From the NCBI GenBank assembly GCA_963826055.1, contig CAWGVO010000018.1:372001-436000 (forward strand): a stretch of DNA of 64,000 nt, written 5' to 3'. Position numbers and translations under genes: made by a program. Of the stretch, positions 35,172 through 44,047 are shown one piece after another (position 1 is the first letter of the stretch; the number at the start of each line of letters is the position of its first letter). The notes under the pieces are model-generated. The model was not told where the DNA came from. It worked only from the letters and a program-made list of their open reading frames with translations, and searched no databases. The DNA comes from JBBDMC01 sp963826055 (GTDB lineage Bacteria > Pseudomonadota > Alphaproteobacteria > Rhizobiales > Kaistiaceae).

Positions 35172-36180
35172 TCAAGAGTATGTGACCTTGGGATTTATGA
35201 CGCCGTAGAGAAGGTCAACGACGAGGTTGAAGACGACAAAAAGAACACCGATGACCAGCGTCACTCCCATGATGGGGTTGAAATCCTGGCTGACGATCGC
35301 CCGGGTCGCGTAGAGCCCTATTCCCGGCCAGTCGAAAACGGTTTCGACCAGAACCGTGCCACTCAGCAACCAGCCCGCCAGCAGGCCGAGCGTCGTCAGG
35401 GTCGCCGAGAGTGCGTTCTTCAGCACATATTTGAATATGATGATGCGCTCTGGGAGTCCCAGCGCCCGTTCGGTCAGCACATAGTCCTGCTGCAAAGCCT
35501 CCAGCGTGGAGGCCCGGGTGACCCGCGCCACGCTGGCGATCGGCGACAGGGACATGGCAATCGTCGGCAGGATGAGGTGCTGAAGCGAGACCACGAAGGC
35601 GTGCAGGTTGCCAGCGATGAGTGAATTCGAGCGTGTAGAACCCCGTTACCGTCGGCGGCGGTGACATGATCAGCGGGATGCGACCGCCGAGCGGCAGCCA
35701 CGCCAGCGCCATGGCAAAGGCGAGTTGGAGCAGCAAGCCGACGAAGAAGCGCGGCATCGAAATGGCCGCCAGCCCCAGTACGGTGTTGACGAAGTCGGGC
35801 CAGCGATTGACCTTGACGGCCGACATGACGCCGAGCGGAATCCCGACCAGGACCGTCACGATGATGGTCGCGATCACGAGCTCGAGCGTCGCCGGCAGGA
35901 AGGTCGATATCTCCTCGAAGACCGGTCGTCGGGTGAAGATCGACGTGCCCCAGTCGCCCTGAAACAGTTTGGCGAGGTACGTCAGGTATTGGACGGGGAG
36001 CGGTCGATCGAACCCGAATTCGTGCGAAATTTGGGCGATTTCCGCAGGGGTCGCGTGCGGCCCGGCAACCATGCCGACGGGATCGCCGGGGATCGCCCGC
36101 GAGATAATGAAGGTCAACAATGTCAGGCCAATCAGAAGCGGCGCCAGCAGCGACACCCGTCTGATCGCGTAACGGAGCAT
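35172..36180 (-). pseudogene. Opp/Dpp-type ABC permease (B subunit), importer 3; frameshifted
   Basis: Repaired, this is a 335-residue permease. The N-terminal frame runs from MLRYAIRRVSLLAPLLIG through TRRPVFEEISTFLPATLELV to TVTGFYTLE. The C-terminal frame continues as SLIAGNLHAFVVSLQHLILPTIAM, with the EAA loop ERALGLPERIIIFKYVLKNAL. Removing one base of the doublet at 35624-35625 joins them as FYTLESLIAGN, exactly as the family reads. The rest of importer 3 is intact, so a sequencing error is more likely than a dead transporter. Confidence 0.87.
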
Positions 36181-36222
36181 GATCGGCCCCGCCGTCCGTC
36201 TGTATTCCGGTCTCTACGACAA

Positions 36223-37773
36223 CTAGGCCAGCGAGAGCGGGAACAGGTCGATCGACTGCGATTGCACCGGCGTGTAGCTGTAACCCTTGACGCTGTCGCG
36301 CATCGCCAGCTTGCGGCTTTCGGTGACGCCAAAAATGTCGGGCGCGATGTCGACTATCTTCTTCTGGAAGTCTTCATAGATCGCCAGCCGTTTGTCAGGG
36401 TCCACCTCCGAGCGCCCATGCTCGACGAGAGCGTCGATCGCAGGATCGCCAAACGTCGGGTTCTGCCAATTGCCGTTTTGCGACGAGTGATAGACCGGGA
36501 ACGCGGTGTTGTCCGGATCGGCGTAGGCGGCGGACTGATAGATGCAGAACATGTCTGGCGTGGTGTCCGGCTTCTTCGCCATCTCGATCAATTCACCGAA
36601 GCGGATCGGTTTGACTTCGACGTTGATGCCGAGCGGCCGCAGGCTGTCCAGCATGACAAGCGACCAGCGCCGCATCTGATCCAGCGACTGCAGGTAGGTG
36701 ATCGTCAGCGACACCCCGCCCGAGGCCGCGCTCGACTTGCCCAGGTATTCCTTCGCCTTGTCGAGGTCCTTGCGGTAGACGCTGAGGTTCGGGTCGGCGC
36801 TCCACATGCCAACCGGCAGCGGCCCGGTCATCAGCTTCGAGTGTCCTCCGATCGCCAGCATCGCGTCGTAGTCGAAGGCGTAGGAGATCGCCTTGCGGAG
36901 GTTTTCGTCGGTCAATGGGCCCGATTTGGTGTTCATCCGGATAAGGAACGTCTGATATTCGGGCTCAATGATCGTCATCACACCCGGCGTGCCGGTCACC
37001 GCGTCGATGTCGTCGCTGTTCAGGTCGATGACGATTTGCGCGTCGCCGCGTTCGATCATCAGGCGTTGGGTTGCGGTTTCCCGGGTGACTTTCCAGATTG
37101 CGCCGGCGAGGTTGCCACCGCCCTTGCGCCAACCGTCAGCGACGCGCTCGAATTCGTAGATGTCGGAGGGTGTGAACCGCTTCAGGCGGAAAGGTCCGGA
37201 CCCCGGCATGTTGGTCGTGAAGTACGTCTGGCCGTCGTCGCTGCCGAGGTTTGCCTTGACCAGTTCGGAATTGACGACCTGAATCCACGGAAGCACCTGG
37301 AGAAATGCCGCGAACGGCTTGAGCAGATGGAAGCGCACCGTGTGGTCATCGACGAGTTCGATGCTGTCGTCGCCGACGATGCCCTTGATCATCCAGGCAT
37401 TGCCGCGGCCGAGCCGACGGATGCGGTCAAACGAATATTTCACATCGGCCGACGTCAGCGGCGCGTTATTGTGAAACTTCGCGCCCGGATCCAGCTTGAA
37501 CGTGTACTCGGTGCCGTCGGGCGACACCGTCCAGGACTGAGCGAGGCGCGGCACGGGCTGAGGGGGGCGACCCGAAACAGAAACCAACGCGTCGTACACG
37601 TTCTTCATCAGGAACGTCGTCTGCATATCGTTGGCCGTATGCGGATCGAACGTCGTCATTGGCGCCGTCGACCCCAGAACGAGTATCTTGCCGGCCTGGG
37701 CCCACGCCGGACGCTTGAGGAGCGCAAGCGCAGACGCCCCGCCAAGCACCACACCTCTACGTGTCACGTGCAT
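36223..37773 (-). CDS. ABC transporter substrate-binding protein (family 5), importer 3
   Basis: The 516-residue protein begins MHVTRRGVVLGG, a twin-arginine-type signal ending AWAQA, followed by the SBP_bac_5 fold: TTFDPHTANDMQT, YTFKLDPGAKFHNNAPL, NMPGSGPFRLKRF, and LRKAISYAFDYDAMLA. AGAGGGGA stands about eight bases before ATG 37773. It is the first gene of the importer-3 operon and diverges from the aromatic module. Confidence 0.92.
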   Translation of the reverse strand: MHVTRRGVVLGGASALALLKRPAWAQAGKILVLGSTAPMTTFDPHTANDMQTTFLMKNVYDALVSVSGRPPQPVPRLAQSWTVSPDGTEYTFKLDPGAKFHNNAPLTSADVKYSFDRIRRLGRGNAWMIKGIVGDDSIELVDDHTVRFHLLKPFAAFLQVLPWIQVVNSELVKANLGSDDGQTYFTTNMPGSGPFRLKRFTPSDIYEFERVADGWRKGGGNLAGAIWKVTRETATQRLMIERGDAQIVIDLNSDDIDAVTGTPGVMTIIEPEYQTFLIRMNTKSGPLTDENLRKAISYAFDYDAMLAIGGHSKLMTGPLPVGMWSADPNLSVYRKDLDKAKEYLGKSSAASGGVSLTITYLQSLDQMRRWSLVMLDSLRPLGINVEVKPIRFGELIEMAKKPDTTPDMFCIYQSAAYADPDNTAFPVYHSSQNGNWQNPTFGDPAIDALVEHGRSEVDPDKRLAIYEDFQKKIVDIAPDIFGVTESRKLAMRDSVKGYSYTPVQSQSIDLFPLSLA

Positions 37774-38082
37774 CGGACTTCCCCTCTGAATTGCTTCGGC
37801 TGGATTTGGCTGCGGCGATACGCACCGAAGATCGTTCCGTCATGGACGTGCAACCCACATGCCACCCGGACCGCATGCCACAAGGCTTGAAATTTCGGCA
37901 AAGGCCGCTCGAAATGCCAAATAGGCTGTCACAGCGCTATATGGGTGTCAACGCGACCCCCTGATGCACGCGCGGCAGACGAATCCGGCATTCCGGAGGG
38001 CATTCCTGCACCAAGTGTCGACAACGGCGCCGCTGCCGATTTATGGTTCGCCCGCTGCCATTCTAATGTGCGGTCCGCCGCG
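37774..38082. promoter_or_regulatory. Divergent control region between importer 3 and the aromatic module
   Basis: No gene is supported here. On the minus strand a perfect -35 hexamer TTGACA (complement of TGTCAA at about 37946-37951) points toward the importer-3 binding protein, but no convincing -10 lies at the usual distance. The frame of the following gene stays open to ATG 37945 in part of this region; that extension looks unlike the family. Confidence 0.3.
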
Positions 38083-39003
38083 ATGAGTGAGGCCTTTGCC
38101 TTGGAACAGGGAGTATTGGCCTGTCTGGGCCCCAAATGCCCATCGAAACCGCACCTGTCGCTTCCGCGCGGGGCATGGGACACCCATTTCCACGTCCTTG
38201 GGCCGACGGACAGATATCCATACGCAACCGGCCGGCGATACACCCCTCCCGACGCGCCCCTCGCCGCCTGCCTTGCTCTCCATGACACTCTCGGCATCGG
38301 CCGTGGCTGGGTGGTGCACGCCAACACTCACGGCACCGACAATCGGCCCTTTCTCGACGCTGTCGCGGCGTCCGAAGGGCGCTACGTCGGCGTCGTGCGC
38401 CTCACCGGTGAAGCCACGCGTGCCCAATGCCGGGATTTGCACCACGCCGGCGTTCGCGGCACGCGCTTTGCTTTCAATCCCGAGCATGGCGGGACGCTCG
38501 ACCAGTCGGAGTTCAATCACGTGGTATCGGTGACCGCGGATCTCGGCTGGTTCATCGATCTGCATTTCACGGGGGAGATGCTGCCCCGTCTGCGCCCCTG
38601 GCTGGAGACCATCCCGGCCAACGTCGTCATCGATCATTTCGGCCGCGTCGACGCGTCGGCTGGCCCTGACAGCGAGCCGTTTCGCGTCCTTTGCGATCTC
38701 GCGGAGCGTGACAACATGTGGGTCAAGCTCAGCGGTGTCGATCGGATTTCGGCAGAGGGCTATCCCTACGCCGACGTTGTACCGCTTGCGCGCCGCCTGA
38801 CCGAAGTGGCGCCCGATCGGCTGATCTGGGGCACCGACTGGCCCCACACGGGCTACTTCGATTCCGAACGCATGCCTGACGACGGACTGCTGGTGGATAC
38901 GCTGGCGCTGATGGTGCCGGATGAACTGGTTCGCGACCGTATTCTGACGGTCAATCCGAATGAACTCTTGCGGGGTACGGCAGATGCGAAAGAAACTCTC
39001 TGA
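38083..39003 (+). CDS. Amidohydrolase-family lactonase (LigI/PDC-hydrolase-like)
   Basis: From ATG 38083 the protein has 306 residues and follows the amidohydrolase TIM-barrel plan of 2-pyrone-4,6-dicarboxylate hydrolase relatives: WDTHFHVLGP with metal-type HxH at residues 35 and 37, VHANTHGTDN, RGTRFAFNPEHGG, VVIDHFGRVD, VKLSGVDRIS, and LIWGTDWPHTG with the conserved Asp. Relatives open lactone rings of aromatic breakdown products. Its end overlaps the start of the Rieske oxygenase gene by 20 bases. The start is uncertain, since the frame is open to 37945 and no strong ribosome site is seen. Confidence 0.83.
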   Translation: MSEAFALEQGVLACLGPKCPSKPHLSLPRGAWDTHFHVLGPTDRYPYATGRRYTPPDAPLAACLALHDTLGIGRGWVVHANTHGTDNRPFLDAVAASEGRYVGVVRLTGEATRAQCRDLHHAGVRGTRFAFNPEHGGTLDQSEFNHVVSVTADLGWFIDLHFTGEMLPRLRPWLETIPANVVIDHFGRVDASAGPDSEPFRVLCDLAERDNMWVKLSGVDRISAEGYPYADVVPLARRLTEVAPDRLIWGTDWPHTGYFDSERMPDDGLLVDTLALMVPDELVRDRILTVNPNELLRGTADAKETL

Positions 39004-40261
39004 CGTTCTGGTTCAATCGAACGCCGGCAAGCCAATGGGCATGCTGATGCGCCGGCATTGGGTTCCGGCGCTGCTCTCCAGCGAGTTGCCGGAGCCGGAT
39101 TGCCCGCCGGTGCGCGTGTCGCTGCTCGGCGAGAAGCTGCTCGGGTTTCGCGACACTGACGGCCGGCCGGGCGTTGTGGCGGAGTTCTGCCCGCACCGCG
39201 GGGCTTCGCTCTTTCTGGGCAGGAACGAGGAGCACGGCATCCGCTGCTCTTTTCATGGCTGGAAATTCGACGTCGGCGGCCGCTGCGTGGATCTGCCGCA
39301 ACGTCCCGAGTACGCGAAAAAGATCACCATCAAGTCCTACCCGTGCGTCGAGGTGGGCGACATCGTGTGGGCATATATGGGCCCGCCGGAGTTGCAGCCC
39401 GAGCCGCCGGCACTCGAGTGGGCGACGGTGCCTTCGCCCAATCGCTTCGTGTCGAAACGCATACAGGAGTGCAACTACCTTCAGGCGATGGAAGGCGGCA
39501 TCGACACGACCCATGCTTCATGGGTGCACCGCTTCGAGCTCCAGAAGGACCCGATGCACAGGCTCGCCAAGGCAAACGACTACATCCGCGCCGATCCGAA
39601 TCCGGTGTTCGATGTCAAGCGGTCGGAGGGCGGGCTCAACATCTTCGCCCGCCGCAACGCCGGGGACGACGAATACTACTGGCGCATCACGCAATGGATG
39701 ATGCCGTGGCACACGCTGATCCCGCCGTTCGGCCCGCACCCGATCGGCGCCCATATGTGGGTTCCGATCGATGACGAAAGCTGCTGGGCCTGGAGCATCA
39801 ACTTCTATCCCGACAAGCCGTTGAGCCACGAGGAACGCGCCGAGATGGAGGCCGGCAAGGGCATTCACGTCGAATACATTCCCGGCACCTTCCGGCCAAA
39901 GGCCAACAAGGACAACGATTGGCTGATCGATCGTCATGCCCAGAAGACGAACGAAAGCTACAGCGGCATCGAGGGATTTTCGATTCAGGACGCCTCGCTT
40001 CAGGAAAGCATGGGGCCGATTGTCGACCGTGAGAACGAGCACCTTATTCCGACCGACATGGCCATCGTGGAGGCGCGAAAGTTCCTCATCGAAATGGCGA
40101 ACCGCGTGCACGGCGGCGACGCGGGGGCTGTTCCGGGAACGAAATCGGCTCACCAGCGGGTGCGCGCCGCCTCGGCGGTCCTGCCGAGGGATACCGACGT
40201 GTCCAAGTGGGCGGCGGAGTGGCTGGTCGCTGAGACAGGACGCCCGGTGTACTCTATATGA
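38984..40261 (+). CDS. Rieske-type aromatic ring-hydroxylating oxygenase, alpha subunit
   Basis: A 425-residue oxygenase component resembling phthalate 4,5-dioxygenase. The Rieske 2Fe-2S ligands are Cys69, His71 (CPHRG), Cys88 and His91 (CSFHGWKF). The mononuclear iron site is in GGIDTTHASWVH, with His177 and His182, and the electron-bridge Asp at 174. ATG 38984 is preferred to an earlier ATG at 38960 because the family begins at MRKKLSDVLVQ. It should hydroxylate or demethylate an aromatic acid; it needs a reductase, and none is found in this window. An intradiol dioxygenase follows 39 bases later. Confidence 0.9.
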   Translation: MRKKLSDVLVQSNAGKPMGMLMRRHWVPALLSSELPEPDCPPVRVSLLGEKLLGFRDTDGRPGVVAEFCPHRGASLFLGRNEEHGIRCSFHGWKFDVGGRCVDLPQRPEYAKKITIKSYPCVEVGDIVWAYMGPPELQPEPPALEWATVPSPNRFVSKRIQECNYLQAMEGGIDTTHASWVHRFELQKDPMHRLAKANDYIRADPNPVFDVKRSEGGLNIFARRNAGDDEYYWRITQWMMPWHTLIPPFGPHPIGAHMWVPIDDESCWAWSINFYPDKPLSHEERAEMEAGKGIHVEYIPGTFRPKANKDNDWLIDRHAQKTNESYSGIEGFSIQDASLQESMGPIVDRENEHLIPTDMAIVEARKFLIEMANRVHGGDAGAVPGTKSAHQRVRAASAVLPRDTDVSKWAAEWLVAETGRPVYSI

Positions 40262-40300
40262 GGCGCGGCAACCCCGTCCGCGTTTCAGCAGGAGTTAACC

Positions 40301-41017
40301 GTGACGTCCGCCAAGGCCCCCTACCCTCACCCGTCTACCCACCTTGGCAAGCGGCGCCTCGAAACGATCCGGGGCTACGTCGTCAATGAGAAGCGCACGC
40401 CCTCCGACGAAGTGCTCGTCGTCACGCCGTCGCAGACGATCGGCCCCTTCTTCCCGCGTGCGCTGCTCCGCGACGAGGACCGCGACCTCACGCGCACCGA
40501 CAGGACGGGGCCGCGTGCCGCCGGCGAGGTTATTCACGTCCACGGCCGGATCAGCGACGAGGAAGGTTGCGCCGTCCCCGGCGCGCTTATCGAGATCTGG
40601 CAGGCCAACAAATGGGGCAAATACGATCACCCCGCCGACCAGACCGACGGGCCGGTCGACCCGAATTTCCGGGGCTACGGTAGGACGCTGTCGGACGAAA
40701 ACGGCGGCTACGCGTTCCTGACCATCAAGCCGGGAGGCTACCCCAATCCCGGCTACGACAACTGGATGCGGCCCCCCCACATCCACTTTTCGATCTTCGC
40801 CGCCGGATTGATGCAGCGGATCATCACCCAGCTCTATTTTCCGGGTGAGGAAATGAACGACATCGACCCAATTCTCAACGGCGTCGAGGACTTGCGAGCG
40901 CGACAGGCACTGATTTCCCGCGAAGAGGCCGGCCCCGACACGCCCGCCGGCACGCGGGGCTTCCGCTTCGACATCGTCCTGCGCGGCCGGTTGGCCACAC
41001 CGTTCTTCGTCGAATGA
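40301..41017 (+). CDS. Intradiol ring-cleavage dioxygenase (protocatechuate 3,4-dioxygenase beta-like)
   Basis: The 238-residue enzyme cleaves a catechol-type ring between its hydroxyls, giving a muconate. It starts at GTG 40301, six bases after AGGAG. The ferric ligands can be read: Tyr108 (GKYDH), Tyr152 (NPGYDNW), His160 and His162 (RPPHIHF). TIGPFFP and WQANKWGKYDHPAD match PcaH, the iron-bearing beta chain. The partner PcaG chain is not adjacent, so it may work alone or pair with a chain elsewhere. With the Rieske enzyme it would form a hydroxylate-then-cleave module. Confidence 0.9.
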   Translation: MTSAKAPYPHPSTHLGKRRLETIRGYVVNEKRTPSDEVLVVTPSQTIGPFFPRALLRDEDRDLTRTDRTGPRAAGEVIHVHGRISDEEGCAVPGALIEIWQANKWGKYDHPADQTDGPVDPNFRGYGRTLSDENGGYAFLTIKPGGYPNPGYDNWMRPPHIHFSIFAAGLMQRIITQLYFPGEEMNDIDPILNGVEDLRARQALISREEAGPDTPAGTRGFRFDIVLRGRLATPFFVE

Positions 41018-41126
41018 CGGTGGTGGAAGTGCCGCCGAACCGTGTCCCGACGTAACCGGCGCGGTTTCAGTGGCAGCCAGAGAATTCCTGTTCCGCCCCC
41101 TGCGGCGTCTAACGCCTTGAACTTTA

Positions 41127-41202
41127 TGGTGAGCGCGTCGGGGCTCGAACCCGAGACCTGCTGATTAAAAGTCAGCTGCTCTACCAACTGAGCTACGCGC
41201 TC
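41127..41202 (-). tRNA. tRNA-Lys (anticodon UUU), CCA encoded
   Basis: The minus strand folds as a full cloverleaf. Acceptor arms GAGCGCG and CGCGCTC are followed by ACCA at 41130-41127. The D-arm is GCTC AGTTGGTA GAGC, and the T-arm is CGGGTTCGAGCCCCG. The anticodon stem-loop CTGACTTTTAATCAG gives the anticodon TTT, for lysine. The gene marks the border between the catabolic region (on its 3' side) and the conserved core (on its 5' side). Confidence 0.97.
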
Positions 41203-41361
41203 GTTCGCTTCATTCCTCGAAGCGCGCCGGACCCTATAAGTGGCCTCCCGGACGGTCAACACCAACCGCGCTTCCGGCGAGTCGCCCTCCCCGGCGTCGC
41301 TTGTGCCCGCACTGACCGCGCGGGAAAACTCCGGTATCATAGCCGCCGGGAGGCGCCGGTC

Positions 41362-41793
41362 ATGACACGATTCCTGCATATCCTGTTTGCGTTGCTGGTG
41401 ATCGCCGGCCTGTCTCTTTCCCGGCCGGCGCACGCCGTCGATGATAGCGACCGCGCCGCCATCCAGGCCCTGATCAGCGGACAGATCGCCGCCTTCCAGG
41501 CGGATGACGGGGCCGCCGCCTATGCCATGGCCTCGCGCGGCATCCAGCAGGTCTTCCCCTCGGTCGAGGCGTTCATGGACATGGTGGCGAACGGCTACAT
41601 GCCGGTCTATCGGCCGCGCTCGTTCACCTTCGGGCCGTTGGAAGACAGCCCGCTCGGGCCAGTGCAGCGGGTTTTCGTGACCGGGCCGGACGGCGACAGG
41701 TATATCGCCGCGTACCTGCTTCAGCGGCAGGACGATGGCAGCTGGAAGATCAACGGCTGCTCGCTCACTCGCGACAGCGCTCCGAGCATCTAG
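41362..41793 (+). CDS. Exported DUF4864 family protein
   Basis: A 143-residue protein with a Sec-type signal (TRFLHILFALLVIAGLSLS, cleavage near AHA) and a DUF4864 domain: DRAAIQALISGQIAAFQADDGAAAYAMAS and FTFGPLEDSPLGPVQRVFV. GGGAGG lies about eight bases before the ATG. Its function is unknown; DUF4864 has the look of small periplasmic SnoaL/NTF2-like proteins. Its stop codon TAG overlaps the stop codon of the convergent tgt gene in the palindrome CTAG. Confidence 0.85.
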   Translation: MTRFLHILFALLVIAGLSLSRPAHAVDDSDRAAIQALISGQIAAFQADDGAAAYAMASRGIQQVFPSVEAFMDMVANGYMPVYRPRSFTFGPLEDSPLGPVQRVFVTGPDGDRYIAAYLLQRQDDGSWKINGCSLTRDSAPSI

Positions 41794-42914
41794 GCCGGCG
41801 GCATGTCGCCCAGCGCCCAGCCCTCCCGCGTCTCGGCGATGAAATCGGCGAGGCGCCTTTCGGCGATGGCGGCGCGCAGCCCCGCCATCAGGCTCTGGTA
41901 GTAGGCGAGATTGACTTCGGTCAGCAGCATCGCCCCCAGCATCTCGCCCGACTTCACCAGGTGGTGCAGGTAGGCGCGCTGATAGTCGCGCGCCGCCGGG
42001 CAATCGGAGGTCTCGTCGAGCGGACGCGGGTCGTCGGCGTGGCGGGCGTTCTTCAGGTTGATCTTGCCGAAGCGGGTGTAGGCGACGCCGTGGCGGCCGC
42101 CGCGGGTGGGCAGCACGCAGTCGAACATGTCGACGCCGCGAGCGACTGCCGCGACGATATCGTCGGGGGTTCCCACCCCCATCAGGTAGCGTGGCCGGTC
42201 GTCCGGCAGCGCCGGTGCCGTCACCTCGATCATCGCGAGCATCGTCGCCTGCGGTTCGCCGACGGCGAGGCCGCCGATGGCATACCCGTCGAAGCCGATT
42301 GCTGCGAGCGATTCGGCGGAGGCGACGCGAAGCGCCGCAACGTCGCCGCCCTGGACGATGCCGAAGAGGGCAGCCTCTCCGCCGCCGAAAGTGCGGCGCG
42401 ACCGTTCTGCCCAGCGGAGCGACAGCCGCATCGCCCGCTCCACGTCGGCCTCGGTCGCCGGCAGCGCGATGCATTCGTCGAGCTGCATGCGAATGTCGGA
42501 GCCGATCAGGGCCTGAATCTCGAGCGAGCGCTCCGGTGTCAGGCGGTGGCGCGAGCCGTCAATGTGAGACTGGAAAGTGACCCCGTCCTCGTCGATCTGC
42601 CTGAGCTTCGCCAGCGACATCACCTGGAAGCCGCCGGAGTCGGTGAGGATCGGCCCCGGCCAGTTTGCGAAAACGTGCAGGCCGCCGAGAGCGGCTAGGC
42701 GTTCGGCACCCGGCCGCAGCATCAGGTGGTAGGTGTTGCCGAGAATGATGTCGGCGCCGGTCGCGCGCACCCGGTCCATGTGCATCGCCTTTACGGTGCC
42801 AGCGGTACCGACAGGCATGAACGCCGGGGTGCGCACGACCCCGCGCGGCGTGGTGATCTCGCCGGTGCGGGCGGCGCCGTTGGTGGCGAGCAGGCGAAAA
42901 GCGAAAGCCGTCAC
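41790..42914 (-). CDS. tgt: tRNA-guanine transglycosylase, zinc ligands largely lost
   Basis: The 374-residue enzyme exchanges guanine for preQ1 at position 34 of GUN-anticodon tRNAs in queuosine synthesis. GTG 42914 is chosen because it overlaps the queA stop (GTGA) and has GGGAG before it. Active-site residues are kept: Asp92 (LTDSGGFQ), the nucleophile Asp265 (DMFDCVLPTR) and GGLAVGE. The usual zinc site CxCxxC...H is not: the stretch reads SDCPAA, with only the middle Cys (305), and the later His is Val334 (TEVNLAYYQ). Catalysis is likely retained but structural zinc is doubtful. Confidence 0.93.
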   Translation of the reverse strand: MTAFAFRLLATNGAARTGEITTPRGVVRTPAFMPVGTAGTVKAMHMDRVRATGADIILGNTYHLMLRPGAERLAALGGLHVFANWPGPILTDSGGFQVMSLAKLRQIDEDGVTFQSHIDGSRHRLTPERSLEIQALIGSDIRMQLDECIALPATEADVERAMRLSLRWAERSRRTFGGGEAALFGIVQGGDVAALRVASAESLAAIGFDGYAIGGLAVGEPQATMLAMIEVTAPALPDDRPRYLMGVGTPDDIVAAVARGVDMFDCVLPTRGGRHGVAYTRFGKINLKNARHADDPRPLDETSDCPAARDYQRAYLHHLVKSGEMLGAMLLTEVNLAYYQSLMAGLRAAIAERRLADFIAETREGWALGDMPPA

Positions 42915-43993
42915 GCGGTCGGCTCCCGGTAAAGCAGGCACGCATCCCCGTAGGAGTAGAAGCGGTAGCCGGCGTCGATGGCGTGGCGATAGGCGCCGAG
43001 CATGGTCTCGCGGCCCGAGAAGGCCGACACCAGCATGAACAGGGTCGAGCGCGGCAGGTGGAAGTTGGTCATCAGCACGTCGACGGCGCGGAAGCGATAG
43101 CCGGGCGTGATGAACAACGATGTTTCGCCGGCAAACTGTCTTATTTCGCCGGCTTCGTCGACGGCGCTTTCGAGCAGGCGGAGCGCCGTGGTGCCGACGG
43201 CGACGATGCGGCCACCGGCGGCACGGGCAGCGCGAAGCGCCGCCGCTGTCTCCGGCGAGACTGTCCCCCGCTCGGCGTGCATGCGGTGGGCGCCGGTGTC
43301 GGCGGCCTTGACCGGCAGGAAGGTGCCGGGTCCGACATGCAGCGTCACCATATGGCGGGAGATGCCAGCCGCATCCAGGCGGTGGAGCAGCTCGTTGGTG
43401 AAGTGAAGTCCGGCGGTCGGCGCCGCCACCGCCCCTTCCTTGTCGGCGTAGACGGTCTGGTAGTCGGTGCGGTCGCGGGCATCGGCGGCGCGGCGGCTGC
43501 CGATGTAGGGCGGCAAGGGCATCTCGCCGATGGCAGCGACCGCTTCGTCAAGGAAGGCGCCGGCGAGGTCGAAGGCGAGCACCGCCTCGCCCCCCTCCCC
43601 GCGGCTCTCCACGGTGGCATCGAGGCCGGCGACGAGGCAGGCGTTGTCGCTGGTTGCGCCGAAACGGACGCGATCGCCGGCGGCGAGCCGTTTGGCCGGC
43701 CGCGCCAGCACCCGCCAGCGCGACGGGCTCAATCGCTCGATCAGGTTGACGGCAATCTTCGCGGAGGTCGCCTCCCGCCGCCGCTCGCCGCGCAGCTCCG
43801 CCGCGATGACCCGGGTGTCGTTGAAGACGAGATGGTCGCCCGGCCTCAGCAGGTCCGGCAGGTCGCGCACGACAGCGTCGGCAAGGCCCCTCCCCGGCTC
43901 GACGACCAGCAGCCGCGCGGCATCGCGCGGTGCCGCCGGCCGGAGCGCGATCCGGTCCTCGGGCAGGTCAAAATCAAACAGGTCGACACGCAT
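42911..43993 (-). CDS. queA: S-adenosylmethionine:tRNA ribosyltransferase-isomerase
   Basis: The 360-residue QueA moves the ribosyl group of SAM onto preQ1 in tRNA, forming epoxyqueuosine. Clear family motifs are FDFDLPEDRIALRP at the N terminus, HLVFNDTRVI, APTAGLHFT, HVGPGTFLPVK, ERGTVS, VGTTALRLLES and TNFHLPRSTLFMLVSAF. ATG 43993 is preferred to an ATG 13 codons earlier because the family begins MRVDLFDF. It is directly coupled to tgt by a four-base overlap. Confidence 0.96.
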   Translation of the reverse strand: MRVDLFDFDLPEDRIALRPAAPRDAARLLVVEPGRGLADAVVRDLPDLLRPGDHLVFNDTRVIAAELRGERRREATSAKIAVNLIERLSPSRWRVLARPAKRLAAGDRVRFGATSDNACLVAGLDATVESRGEGGEAVLAFDLAGAFLDEAVAAIGEMPLPPYIGSRRAADARDRTDYQTVYADKEGAVAAPTAGLHFTNELLHRLDAAGISRHMVTLHVGPGTFLPVKAADTGAHRMHAERGTVSPETAAALRAARAAGGRIVAVGTTALRLLESAVDEAGEIRQFAGETSLFITPGYRFRAVDVLMTNFHLPRSTLFMLVSAFSGRETMLGAYRHAIDAGYRFYSYGDACLLYREPTA

Positions 43994-44047
43994 GGGTGCC
44001 GCGGCGATAGCCGCCCCAACCGCGCTGGTCAATCTCTGGCCGCCGGG

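Noticed and set aside
35725..37890. A 721-codon plus-strand open frame opposite importer-3 genes
   Set aside because: Antisense to a permease and a binding protein with clear family sequence.
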